Assembly (NCBI GenBank): GCA_028293625.1
Contig: JAQGOL010000042.1
Span: forward strand, 186,001 to 250,000
DNA from: Chthoniobacteraceae bacterium
GTDB lineage: Bacteria > Verrucomicrobiota > Verrucomicrobiia > Chthoniobacterales > Chthoniobacteraceae
Length of the DNA stretch: 64,000 nt
Reading direction: 5' to 3'
This document shows positions 1 to 8,660 of this stretch, piece after piece (position 1 is the first letter of the stretch; each line of letters starts with the position of its first letter). A program made the position numbers and the translations under genes. The notes under the pieces are model-generated. The model did not search any database and was not told the DNA's origin. It saw nothing but the letters and a program-made list of their open reading frames with translations.

Positions 1-636
1 CACCAACAAGCGGTAATCGTCCGAGTCCGGCTCAAGCCGTTTTCCGCCACCATGGGGTGCCGTTGCGACTCCCTTTAATAAGAGAAGGCTGTTTTCGGGC
101 GCCGCGGGGAAAACGCGGCGTCCGCGCGCTTCCTTTACGAGATGCTCGTAATCTTCGGCGGGCTCAAAACCGAGCAACGAAAGCTTAAAGCCATTTTGGC
201 CGCTGAGTTTCCCGTGGCAGCCGCCTGCGTTGCAACCGGCTTTCGTAAAAATCGGGACGATCTGATTGGCAAAATTGATCGGCGGAAAACTCCCGCTTCC
301 CTCCACCTTGATCGGCAATGTTGACGCCACCCCGTCCGCCGTCACGGTAAGCATCGCCGCTCCATCACTGATTGCGGAAACCACGCCGTCGCCATCAACG
401 CTTACCACGTCATTCGGCGCCGCTTCATAGTGCGCCTTATGCGTAAAATCCCGCTCCGCCCCGGACTCCAGTTTTCCTGTCACAATGATCTGCTGGCGCG
501 CGCCTTTGCCTTTGAGGGCAAGTTCCGTGGTCCCCGTCGCATCGATCCGTAAACCGGTCAGTTTGCCATCGGCGCCGGACGCGGCCGAAACCAGCGAGGC
601 TGCGAGCGTGAAGAAAGTTACAATCCGCTTTTTCAT
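1..636 (-). CDS. PSD1-type cytochrome protein with Ig-like N-terminus (3' end beyond window)
   Basis: The reading frame is open from the ATG at 636 to the window edge (212 codons seen), so the C-terminus is missing. A signal peptide (about residues 1-20) is followed by a bacterial Ig-like (Big_2-type) region (about 25-112) and then a cytochrome-like segment with CNAGGCHG at about residues 135-142. This is a CX4CH rather than CXXCH heme-type motif. The following QNGFKLSLLGFEP and GRRVFPAAPENSLLL stretches match, from memory, the Planctomycetes/Verrucomicrobia proteins that continue into DUF1549 and DUF1553; those domains would lie outside the window. The start ATG shares one base with the stop of the DUF1501 gene upstream (TAATG), so translation is probably coupled. 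Export to the periplasm is inferred; the substrate is unknown. Confidence 0.8.
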   Translation of the reverse strand, partial: MKKRIVTFFTLAASLVSAASGADGKLTGLRIDATGTTELALKGKGARQQIIVTGKLESGAERDFTHKAHYEAAPNDVVSVDGDGVVSAISDGAAMLTVTADGVASTLPIKVEGSGSFPPINFANQIVPIFTKAGCNAGGCHGKLSGQNGFKLSLLGFEPAEDYEHLVKEARGRRVFPAAPENSLLLLKGVATAPHGGGKRLEPDSDDYRLLV

Positions 637-1982
637 TAAATGAGTTCCTTCATCGGCTGCCATCCATCGACGAGGTATTGAGGACGCCCCGAGAGATCGG
701 GCAGCGTGACCGTGTTCAGATCAATACCGAGCCAGTGATAAAGCGTGGCGAAAACTTCCCCGAAATGGACCGGTCGTTCCGTCGGCTCGCCTCCAAGGCG
801 GTCAGTGGCGCCGATCACCTGGCCCGTTTTAAATCCTCCTCCCGCCACCACTCCGCAGCCGACGCGCGGCCAATGATCGCGTCCCGCCTCTTTGTTGATC
901 TGCGGTGTCCGTCCAAATTCCCCCCACGCCACGACCGCCACATCTTTGTCGAGGCCAAGCCGATGCAGATCTTCAATAAGCGCGCTGTAACCCTGATCAA
1001 AGAGCGGCAGATGCGTGAGCAAATCGGAATGATTGTTGGAATGAAAATCCCAGCGTCCGAAATTAATCGTGACGCAACGGGCGCCCGCTTGAACCAGACG
1101 CCGGGCAACAAGAAAATGCTCGAGATTCCTCGGTGCGCCGTCGCCGAAATTCTTCGGATCGCCCTTGCCGTAGCGTTCACGAACCTTGGGATCTTCCTTG
1201 CTGAGATCAAGCGCCTCGACCAGACGGCTTGAAGTGAGGACCCCAAATGCCTGCCGATTAAATGTATCGAGACCGTCCATAAGACCGCTGCTGTCGACTT
1301 CGCGGCGAAATTTGTCGAAGCTGGCCAGCAATGTCCTGCGATCATCGAGCCGGTCGCTGGTAATGCCATTCAGGGTAAGATCGCCCATGGCCGCTCCATT
1401 CGGACGAAATGCCGAGTGCGAGGGCCCGAGAAATCCGGGATGCCCAGGCGATCCATAGGGCGGGTGCCCGGCATTTGGAGCGAGTCCAATGAATGGAGGC
1501 ACTTCTTTCGAACCGGGCGGCAGCAGTTTTGAGATCGTGGAGCCAATGGAAGGCCACCCTCCGGGCGGCTGGATGGCACCCTGTGCGGGCCGGCCGGTAT
1601 AACAGATATGCGAATCGTGATCCCCGGTGAGCGAGCCGACCATCGAACGGATCGGCACCAGTTTATCCATGATCTTCGCGCAACGCGGCATATGCTCGGA
1701 AATCTCGATGCCGGCCACATTCGTTGGAATCGGTTTAAATGGGCCGCGATACTCAAGCGGAGCATCCATTTTCAAATCAAAGAGATCCTGATGGGGCGGA
1801 GCGCCGGCCATGTAGATCATGATCACCGCTTTTGGCGAGCGTCCGACACCCGAGAGCGCTTCGGCTTGCAGAAGCTGCGGCAAACCGAGCCCGCCCATCG
1901 CCAGACCGCCAATTTTGATAAAGTCGCGCCGGGAGAGACCGTCGCAAAAGCGGCCGCTCGGGTTGCCCTTAATGGTGAGCAT
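636..1982 (-). CDS. DUF1501 family Tat-exported protein (copy B)
   Basis: This 448-residue protein has an N-terminal twin-arginine signal (LSRRDFIKIGGLAMGG, about residues 16-31). Family landmarks follow: [12 protein letters not shown], then GEFGRTPQINKEAGRDHWP near residue 345 and [19 protein letters not shown] after it. DUF1501 proteins belong, as far as I recall, to the alkaline-phosphatase/sulfatase-like fold, but no reaction is established. It is a close paralogue of the gene just upstream (3-bp gap) and its stop overlaps the start of the downstream cytochrome gene by one base. The three genes therefore look like one operon. Folded export by Tat to the periplasm or cell surface is inferred from the signal. 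Confidence 0.9.
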   Translation of the reverse strand: MLTIKGNPSGRFCDGLSRRDFIKIGGLAMGGLGLPQLLQAEALSGVGRSPKAVIMIYMAGAPPHQDLFDLKMDAPLEYRGPFKPIPTNVAGIEISEHMPRCAKIMDKLVPIRSMVGSLTGDHDSHICYTGRPAQGAIQPPGGWPSIGSTISKLLPPGSKEVPPFIGLAPNAGHPPYGSPGHPGFLGPSHSAFRPNGAAMGDLTLNGITSDRLDDRRTLLASFDKFRREVDSSGLMDGLDTFNRQAFGVLTSSRLVEALDLSKEDPKVRERYGKGDPKNFGDGAPRNLEHFLVARRLVQAGARCVTINFGRWDFHSNNHSDLLTHLPLFDQGYSALIEDLHRLGLDKDVAVVAWGEFGRTPQINKEAGRDHWPRVGCGVVAGGGFKTGQVIGATDRLGGEPTERPVHFGEVFATLYHWLGIDLNTVTLPDLSGRPQYLVDGWQPMKELI

Positions 1983-1985
1983 CGA

Positions 1986-3329
1986 TTAAACGAGTTCCTT
2001 CATTGGCACGCAGCCGGGATCGACCAGATATTGAGGGCGACCCGAGAGATCGGGAATGGTGGTCTTGCTCACATCAATCCCGAGATTGTTATAAAGCGTG
2101 GCAAAGACTTCGCCAAAACGCACCGGCCGTTCCACCGCTTCGCCGCCAAGCCGGTCGGTTGCTCCGATCACCTGTCCGCTTTTCATGCCGCCGCCGGCGA
2201 GCAACGCACACGAAACGCGAGGCCAATGATCACGCCCGCCGTCCTTGTTGATGGCCGGTGTGCGGCCAAACTCACCCCATACCACAACCGACACATCCTT
2301 ATCGAGGCCGCGCTGGCGCAAATCGGTCAGCAGCGCCGTGACTCCCTGATCAAGCAAAGGGAGATCCTGCCGCAGGGCGCTGAAATTTCCGCCGTGATGA
2401 TCCCAACGGCTGAATGCGACTGTTACGCAACGGGCGCCTGCTTCCACGAGGCGGCGTGCGACTAAAAAATGTTCCATCAACTTCGGTCCGCCGTCATCGC
2501 GGTTTTTCGGATCGCCTTTCCCGTAACTTTCCAAAACGCGCGGGTCTTCCTTTGTCACGTCGAGGGCATCGAGCAGGCGGCTTGAAGTAAGCACTCCAAA
2601 AGCCTGCTGATTAAATACGTCCAGTCCTTCCATCAATCCCGCGCCGTCGATGTCGCGCCTGAATTGGTCGAATCCGGTCAGCAACGCGCGCCGGTCTGCC
2701 AGCCGATCCAAAGTCACTCCATTGAGCGTCATATCCTCTGCGCCGCTCCCTTTGTTCGGCTGAAACGGCGCGTGCGCCACCCCGAGAAATCCCGGATCGC
2801 CCGAGCGTGCCCATTCCATATGGCCCATCTTGGGCGCGAGTCCGAGAAACGGAGGAACAGCCGGATCGAGCGCTCCCTGGATTTTGGACACAGCCGATCC
2901 AAATGAAGGCCAGCCTCCCGGCGGCTGTCCTTTAAGAGGACGCCCTGTCATGCATTGGAAAGCGTCGTGGGCGCCATCGCAGTCGGACATGGAACGAATG
3001 ATCGTGCAGCGATCCATCATCCGGGCCAGCTTCGGCATGTGCTCGCAGATCTGGATACCGGCCACGTTCGTGGAGATGGGCTGAAATTCACCGCGGATTT
3101 CCGAGGGCGCATCCATTTTCAAATCGAACATGTCCTGATGCGACGGGCCGCCCGGCAAAAAGATCATGATCACCGCCTTGTGCGAACGGCCGACATTGGA
3201 GCCGGCTTCGGCACGCAGAATCTGCGGCAAACTCATGCCACCGAGGGCCAATCCGCCGATGCGCAGGAAGTCGCGCCTGGAAACACCGTCGCAAAACTGT
3301 CCGCGGGAATTGCCGAAAATTGTAAGCAT
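1986..3329 (-). CDS. DUF1501 family Tat-exported protein (copy A)
   Basis: This 447-residue protein starts with a twin-arginine signal ([16 protein letters not shown], about residues 16-31). It carries the same landmarks as its neighbour: [33 protein letters not shown] and [18 protein letters not shown]. The two proteins align over their whole length with almost no gaps, so they arose by tandem duplication. This is the first gene of the leftward operon; a short inverted repeat lies about 20 bp before the ATG. The usual order in such loci is cytochrome gene then DUF1501; here two DUF1501 genes come first. Its biochemical role is unknown. Confidence 0.9.
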   Translation of the reverse strand: MLTIFGNSRGQFCDGVSRRDFLRIGGLALGGMSLPQILRAEAGSNVGRSHKAVIMIFLPGGPSHQDMFDLKMDAPSEIRGEFQPISTNVAGIQICEHMPKLARMMDRCTIIRSMSDCDGAHDAFQCMTGRPLKGQPPGGWPSFGSAVSKIQGALDPAVPPFLGLAPKMGHMEWARSGDPGFLGVAHAPFQPNKGSGAEDMTLNGVTLDRLADRRALLTGFDQFRRDIDGAGLMEGLDVFNQQAFGVLTSSRLLDALDVTKEDPRVLESYGKGDPKNRDDGGPKLMEHFLVARRLVEAGARCVTVAFSRWDHHGGNFSALRQDLPLLDQGVTALLTDLRQRGLDKDVSVVVWGEFGRTPAINKDGGRDHWPRVSCALLAGGGMKSGQVIGATDRLGGEAVERPVRFGEVFATLYNNLGIDVSKTTIPDLSGRPQYLVDPGCVPMKELV

Positions 3330-3347
3330 GATTTTGAGAAGTAAAAT

Positions 3348-3363
3348 CGGGTCCGATCACCCG
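3348..3363 (-). promoter_or_regulatory. Short inverted repeat before the DUF1501 operon
   Basis: CGGGT-N6-ACCCG is a perfect 5-bp dyad 18-34 bp upstream of the ATG at 3329. It would sit in the 5' leader or near the promoter and could be an operator or small hairpin. It is short enough to be chance. Confidence 0.2.
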
Positions 3364-3501
3364 GTTACATCAACAACCCGTATTGCCGCAAAACCCTTGG
3401 CTTTTTCGCAGGAAGTCGCCGCGGAAAACCAGGGAGCTTGCGCGGCAGGTCCGCGCCAGGCGGCCGCGACCCGATGCCATTCAGCGAGCCGATCCGGCTG
3501 T

Positions 3502-3531
3502 TTGTTAACGAAATTTCATTGTCGGTATAAT
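3502..3531 (+). promoter_or_regulatory. Sigma70-like promoter match pointing right
   Basis: TTGTTA at 3502-3507 and a perfect TATAAT at 3526-3531 are separated by 18 bp on the plus strand. No plus-strand gene follows; a transcript would run antisense into the 3' end of the WD40 fusion gene. It is seen in sequence only, and vertebrate-like sigma70 consensus may not fit this phylum well. Confidence 0.25.
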
Positions 3532-3612
3532 CAAACCCGACGTCGTCGCGGTTCTGTCGCGGACAACCCATGCTCCGTGATAGTTACGAAGCGGGTGGCA
3601 TTGAAAAAACGT

Positions 3613-6600
3613 TTACTTTCGGGCACTCGTGTGCCGCTGCCATATGCGCACCCGTTCATCGATTCCGATGGTGACCACGCGATCGAGACCGAGAACCGCA
3701 ACCCCTTCAAGCCCCCGCTCCAAATGCGGGCTGCGCCACAATTCCTCCCCGGTCTCAACGTCCCATTGGCTGAGCTGTCCGTCGCCAATGTCGGTTACGG
3801 CAAAAACAGTTTTTTCGTCGGAGGAAAAGGCCGCGCCCATTGCGTGATTGCCAATGGGGCCGATCCGGCGCTCGCCACTCAACGCGCCGTCGGGAGCCAC
3901 CTCCCAGATGTTCACGATGCCGCCATGATGCGCGCCCAGCAGACGCCGTCCATCGCGGCTGAATGAGAGCGTGTTCAGCCGATTGGTTGTTTCCTGTTTA
4001 TGGACCCAGGCCGATCGCGCGACGTTCCAAACCCAGAGGTGATCGGGTTCGCCGCCAAAATCAATGGAAACGCCAATCAACTCCCCATTCGGGGAGACCG
4101 CCACGCAGCGGTTCACGACGCCCGGCATGACAGGAATCGATTTGACTATTTCGCCGCTTTCCGAGTTCCAGATTCGCAGCCATCCTCCACGGTCACAGGT
4201 TGCAAGCTGGCGGCCATCGGGAAAAAACGAGGCTCCCCATACAGTCAGCTGGTTCACCCCAATCGACTCGCCTGAGGCTTCCTGGTTGGTGAATCGAATC
4301 AGTTCGGCGCCATCTTCGCTATTGTGAATGAGAACCGACCCAATGTCGTCGGTGCAGACAACACGTTTTCCATCGGGCGAAACCGCCAAAGTCGAAAGTG
4401 GACCGCCCCGTTGCCAATCGTGCCACATGCCTGTTGCCGCTCCAAAAGCAATGCCGGGCTTGCACGATTCCGATTCCCAGACGCGGACATGATCTTCGCC
4501 ACGGGTATAAAAGCGTTTCCCATCCGGGCTGGCAACGACGGTGCGGGCATACGAAACCGGCACCATCCTGTGCCCCTCGCCCACAAGCTCCTGCTGCCAG
4601 ACATCCTGACGGAGCACCTGTGCGACATTGCGGGCGCGAAGACGGATCTCCGGATTCGCGGCGTTTTTTGCCGCCGTTTTCACGGCGGCGAGCGCTTCCT
4701 GAGTCTCTTTTAATTTCTCTTCCGCCTCATCGCGCTCCCTCACTCGCGGCGCGCCGAGTTTTTCAATAAGCGCCGCAATATCAGCGGTGGAAATGCTTCC
4801 CTCCTCCGCCCAGGCTGGTGTCGCAAAAAAGAGAAGCAGACCGGCGACCATTGCCGCGTTCGTGGCGGCGCGGCGGCGAAACGCCCATTCCGTGCAGAGC
4901 AACGCCGTCAGCGCGGCCCACCACGGCCAGCGTGTCCATGCGGGCTGACTCCAGCTCCGCTGCGTTTCGCGGGTGCGTATCATTGCCGCCTGGCGGCAAA
5001 CCTCCACCGCATCGGCCGTGCTCTCGATCACACGCCCCCCGCCAACCTTCGCCAGCTCCGCGAGAAAAGCACGATCAGGCGCCGTTTCGGCAAACTCCGG
5101 GTTTTCGTGGCGCACGCCCACATTCACCGCATCAGTCAGCGAACCGCCCTCCGCGACGGTATCAAAGAGCACCGTGAGCTCGCGGGCCGGAAAATCGCGC
5201 GGGATAGGGATGCTGCCGGTAAACTCGCGCCGGTCTCTATCGTATTCCATACGCAGACGCGGGCTGCCGGGCCGATCCAGCCGGGCGCCGACATTCAACG
5301 CGAGCAAGGCATCCCGATTCGTTACGGCGAGCACTTCCGCGGCGACGGGCAGATCGTGTCCCGGTTGCGCCTGGGCGGTGGTTACGCGGCCCGCGAGTTT
5401 GTCGCGCCGCCAGCGCACGCTGTTTTCGCCGAGCCATTTTGCCACGTTGACCCAATACTGCGCGTAGTAGGGAGAGGGATGCGGCGGCGGCGGACCGGAC
5501 GCCGCCTTGGTGGCTGCGAGATTGACGCGAAAACGGTCGCCGTGCCCAATTTCCGTATGCGGTCCCTGGACTGGACCTCCGGGCGGCCCCCAGCCGACGA
5601 GGAACTTTGCCCATCCCCCGTTGGGATCTCCAAGATACGCGATGGAGCGGCCTCTTCCGTATTGCTGCGCGGCGATTACCGGTTCGCCGTTCATGCCTGG
5701 CCGCGTCATGAGGACCAATGCGCCGGGTTTGGCTCGGCGCACCCGATTCATGCCCGTGAAATCAGGATGCAGATTGAGGATCTCGTCGTTTTGGCCTGGA
5801 TCAGGCACAATGCGCCATGTCGGATGTTTACGAACCGATTTTGGGATTTCCACCTTAAATCGCTGCTCATTAAATCCATCGCCAAACGCCAGCATGTCCA
5901 CCGGCGTGATCCGTTCCCAGGGCGTTTGATCATAGCGCCCAACATCAAAAGAAGTGTAGCCGCCCCCCATCAGGAACCCCCCGCCGCGTTCAACCACCCA
6001 ATCGACCACCCATTCCATCTGTTCGGTGGAAAAATTGCCTACCGGCACGTCGCTGATCATCATCACATCGAAGCGGTAAAGTTCCTCCCGGGTCTTGGGG
6101 AAGTTACGCGACTTGTCCGGAATCATTTCGCCGTTGGAAAAGGTCACCCCGATGAGGTTTGGCGAATTCTGATACTCACTGACCGGCGTAAGGCATTCGT
6201 ATTCGATTTCGCCGGTCGCATCCCACGCGCGAGTCATCAACTCCATGTCGTTCCACCAATAACCGCTCGTTCCAACCGAGCGTTTTACGTGGGTACCCTC
6301 GACAAACAGCACGCGCAATTTCGACGTGGCCACTTCAATAGAAAATTCAAAATGGTTGTCCTCGGACACGAGATCCCCCGCGGCAGACGCGAGCTCAAGG
6401 AAGTATTTTGCGCTCCGCACCCCGCTCTCAAAGGAAAGGACGCATTCAGCCGAAGTGCCGCCCGACGCCGGAGCCCGCAACTCCGCGCCGCCCAGCCGTT
6501 TTCCCTCTTCGTCCCTGAGGCTGAGTGAGAGCGGTTCGCCGGGCGCGTAGCCGCTCGCGGCCAGCTCGACTTGAATCGTGACGCGCGAATTGGCGCGCAC

Positions 6601-7242
6601 CACACGCGGCGCACTCACTGCCGCGATGCCGGCGTTGCGTTGCGGTGTATCGGAGCCGAATGCCAGAGTGGAAACCCCGGTGTGGCGCGCGTGCGCCAAT
6701 GCAAGCGCGCCCGGGAGCGACTGGCGATCCTGCGCCCGCCCGTCGCTCACCACCACGATATGATCCGGAGGGGTCGCGCCCGCGGCCAGAAGCACGCGTT
6801 CAATGGCGCTGGAGAGCTTTGTTTCCACTCCGTCCGGCTTCCTCTCGACAGGATCCCGCACCGGCTCCACATCGGAAGCGAAAAGCGCCAACGCCGGTGG
6901 TTCCTGGCCCGCGCTCGTCATCGATGCGCGGAACTCGTGCACCCATTTGCATGCTTCCTCCCAACGCGACGGCGCGCCCAGGCTCATGCTTGCGGATGCA
7001 TCCAAGAGCACAAGCGCACGGCTTTGCGGCGCCTTCACCGCGATCGAGTCGGAAGGGTTCATCAAAAAGAGCGTGACAAGCGCGATGGCCGCCAGCCTCA
7101 ACACCATGACCGGCGCATGCATCCACGCCGGTTTGAGTGGCTTGCCGAATATCGCGCGTCCGATTGCCAGCAATGCCGAAGCCGACGTGATCCCGATGAT
7201 AACCGGCACCGGGAAAACGGGTTCAAAAAGGGGGAAATTCAT
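3613..7242 (-). CDS. VWA/BatA-like, amidotransferase-like (DUF1355) and WD40 fusion membrane protein
   Basis: This 1209-residue protein is the last gene of the leftward operon; its ATG overlaps the htrA-like stop (ATGA). Two N-terminal membrane segments (about 10-30 and 42-62) precede a VWA domain with a MIDAS-like DASAS at 81-85. A class I glutamine-amidotransferase-like region (about 310-460, with GGGFLMGGGYTSFDVGRYD) resembles DUF1355 and shows no obvious catalytic Cys. A membrane segment lies near 775-790. A second hydrophobic stretch starting at Met798 and ending in ATPAWA (cleavage-like after A812) looks like a complete signal peptide inside the protein. A charged helical/HEAT-like region (about 815-875) and WD40 repeats (about 890-1205) follow. 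The layout suggests fusion of a membrane protein with a secreted WD40 protein. Function unknown. Confidence 0.8.
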   Translation of the reverse strand: MNFPLFEPVFPVPVIIGITSASALLAIGRAIFGKPLKPAWMHAPVMVLRLAAIALVTLFLMNPSDSIAVKAPQSRALVLLDASASMSLGAPSRWEEACKWVHEFRASMTSAGQEPPALALFASDVEPVRDPVERKPDGVETKLSSAIERVLLAAGATPPDHIVVVSDGRAQDRQSLPGALALAHARHTGVSTLAFGSDTPQRNAGIAAVSAPRVVRANSRVTIQVELAASGYAPGEPLSLSLRDEEGKRLGGAELRAPASGGTSAECVLSFESGVRSAKYFLELASAAGDLVSEDNHFEFSIEVATSKLRVLFVEGTHVKRSVGTSGYWWNDMELMTRAWDATGEIEYECLTPVSEYQNSPNLIGVTFSNGEMIPDKSRNFPKTREELYRFDVMMISDVPVGNFSTEQMEWVVDWVVERGGGFLMGGGYTSFDVGRYDQTPWERITPVDMLAFGDGFNEQRFKVEIPKSVRKHPTWRIVPDPGQNDEILNLHPDFTGMNRVRRAKPGALVLMTRPGMNGEPVIAAQQYGRGRSIAYLGDPNGGWAKFLVGWGPPGGPVQGPHTEIGHGDRFRVNLAATKAASGPPPPHPSPYYAQYWVNVAKWLGENSVRWRRDKLAGRVTTAQAQPGHDLPVAAEVLAVTNRDALLALNVGARLDRPGSPRLRMEYDRDRREFTGSIPIPRDFPARELTVLFDTVAEGGSLTDAVNVGVRHENPEFAETAPDRAFLAELAKVGGGRVIESTADAVEVCRQAAMIRTRETQRSWSQPAWTRWPWWAALTALLCTEWAFRRRAATNAAMVAGLLLFFATPAWAEEGSISTADIAALIEKLGAPRVRERDEAEEKLKETQEALAAVKTAAKNAANPEIRLRARNVAQVLRQDVWQQELVGEGHRMVPVSYARTVVASPDGKRFYTRGEDHVRVWESESCKPGIAFGAATGMWHDWQRGGPLSTLAVSPDGKRVVCTDDIGSVLIHNSEDGAELIRFTNQEASGESIGVNQLTVWGASFFPDGRQLATCDRGGWLRIWNSESGEIVKSIPVMPGVVNRCVAVSPNGELIGVSIDFGGEPDHLWVWNVARSAWVHKQETTNRLNTLSFSRDGRRLLGAHHGGIVNIWEVAPDGALSGERRIGPIGNHAMGAAFSSDEKTVFAVTDIGDGQLSQWDVETGEELWRSPHLERGLEGVAVLGLDRVVTIGIDERVRIWQRHTSARK

Positions 7243-8660
7243 TCGATCCTCACCGCCAGCGTCCGCTCTCCATCAGCGGCGCGAGCCTTTACTTTGTTCA
7301 CGCCCCGGCGCAACGCTGCCTCCGCGGCGCTCACAGTTGCCGCCGGCTGGCCATTAATTTCGAGAATCTCCATCGCGGCTTCGATCTGCGTTTTGCGCCC
7401 CGCCTGCGGCGTAACGCTCACAACGATGAGCCCATCCTGTCCGGCGCGAAATTTCACACCGGGCAACGAAGCCAGTTCAAAGATCCCACGCTCCTTCGCA
7501 TCCGGATCCGCCATTGAGACCAGCGCCGCTTTTTTGTGCTCGCCTGCCCGGCTGAATTCGACCTCCAATTCCCCACCAGGCCTGACCAACGATAACGCAA
7601 GCCGCAAAGCCGCACGGGTTTCCACCGGACGCCCGCCCGCCCGAATAATCACGTCGCCCGCGAGCAGCCCCGCCTTGGCGCCTGGACCGCCATCCATCAG
7701 GACCGATATCTTCGCACCCTGGATACGCTCCAGCTTTGCCACCGTGGCGGAATCCGCGTCGACTTCCTCGATTTGCATGCCGAAAAATCCGCGGACGACT
7801 TTCCCTTCCTCGGCCAACCGCATGACGATCTGCCGCATAAGATTGCAGGGAATCGCAAAGCCAATTCCGACATTTCCCCCGGTCCCGCTATAGATGGCGG
7901 AGTTGATGCCAACCAGCCGGCCCGACGCATCCACCAGCGAGCCGCCCGAGTTGCCGGGATTAATGGCCGCGTCGGTTTGAATGAAATCCTCGAACCCGCC
8001 GGCGCCATTGATACCGATCGTGCGTTGTTTGGCGGAAACCATTCCCATCGTGGCCGTCATCCCGACCTTGAATGGATTGCCCACCGCGAAAACAAGGTCG
8101 CCGATCTTTACCGCATCGCTGTCGCCAAGCGGCAACGCAGGTAAACCGGTAGCCGCTATTTTTAAAAGTGCGAGATCGGTGGCCGGATCGACGCCCGCCA
8201 CTTCGGCCGGTAGCCGCCGCCGGTCACTCAATTCCACTGAGATCGCATCGGCCACTTTGCCATTGGCGAGGTGAACGACGTGGCTGTTTGTCACAATCCA
8301 ACCATCCGAAGAAATAATGACTCCGGAACCGAGGCCCTGCGTCCTTTCACGCTCCTTATCGGACTCTTCTTTTGAGCGGCCAAAAAACCGGTCGAGCGGC
8401 CCCTCCTCGGCGCTTTCCTTGATCATGCGCGCGGGAAAAACCGAAACAACGGCTGGAGTCACCCGTGCCAGCAACGCCGAATAAGTGACCGGCTGCACCG
8501 CCGGAGCGGGCATCTCCGTGGAGTCAGCAATCGGAAAATGCGCCGCGGCCGTTCCTGACGGAAGACGCGGGACATCCGCGCCGTTTGCGGCGGCGAATGC
8601 CGTGACAATCAATAGCCAGCGCCCCACCTGCAGCGGCCGTTTTACAAATTGGATGATCAT
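7239..8660 (-). CDS. HtrA/DegP-like serine protease with two PDZ domains
   Basis: Trypsin-like periplasmic protease of 473 residues. The start at 8660 is chosen over the longer frame from 8696 because its ATG overlaps the upstream stop (ATGA) and it opens directly into a signal sequence/anchor (about residues 1-30). The catalytic triad is visible: His127 in VTNSHVVH, Asp162 in DPATDLALLKI and Ser238 in NPGNSGGSLVD. A PDZ domain follows at about 290-375 and a second, more diverged one at about 385-473. HtrA proteins degrade or refold damaged envelope proteins. Being embedded in a VWA/MoxR-type operon, with an ATGA overlap also at its own stop, it probably serves that system rather than acting only as a general stress protease. 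Confidence 0.92.
   Translation of the reverse strand: MIIQFVKRPLQVGRWLLIVTAFAAANGADVPRLPSGTAAAHFPIADSTEMPAPAVQPVTYSALLARVTPAVVSVFPARMIKESAEEGPLDRFFGRSKEESDKERERTQGLGSGVIISSDGWIVTNSHVVHLANGKVADAISVELSDRRRLPAEVAGVDPATDLALLKIAATGLPALPLGDSDAVKIGDLVFAVGNPFKVGMTATMGMVSAKQRTIGINGAGGFEDFIQTDAAINPGNSGGSLVDASGRLVGINSAIYSGTGGNVGIGFAIPCNLMRQIVMRLAEEGKVVRGFFGMQIEEVDADSATVAKLERIQGAKISVLMDGGPGAKAGLLAGDVIIRAGGRPVETRAALRLALSLVRPGGELEVEFSRAGEHKKAALVSMADPDAKERGIFELASLPGVKFRAGQDGLIVVSVTPQAGRKTQIEAAMEILEINGQPAATVSAAEAALRRGVNKVKARAADGERTLAVRIE

Noticed and set aside
5107-6528. 473-codon plus-strand frame
   Set aside because: It lies entirely opposite the VWA-amidotransferase-WD40 gene and its translation is low in hydrophobic pattern and domain signal.
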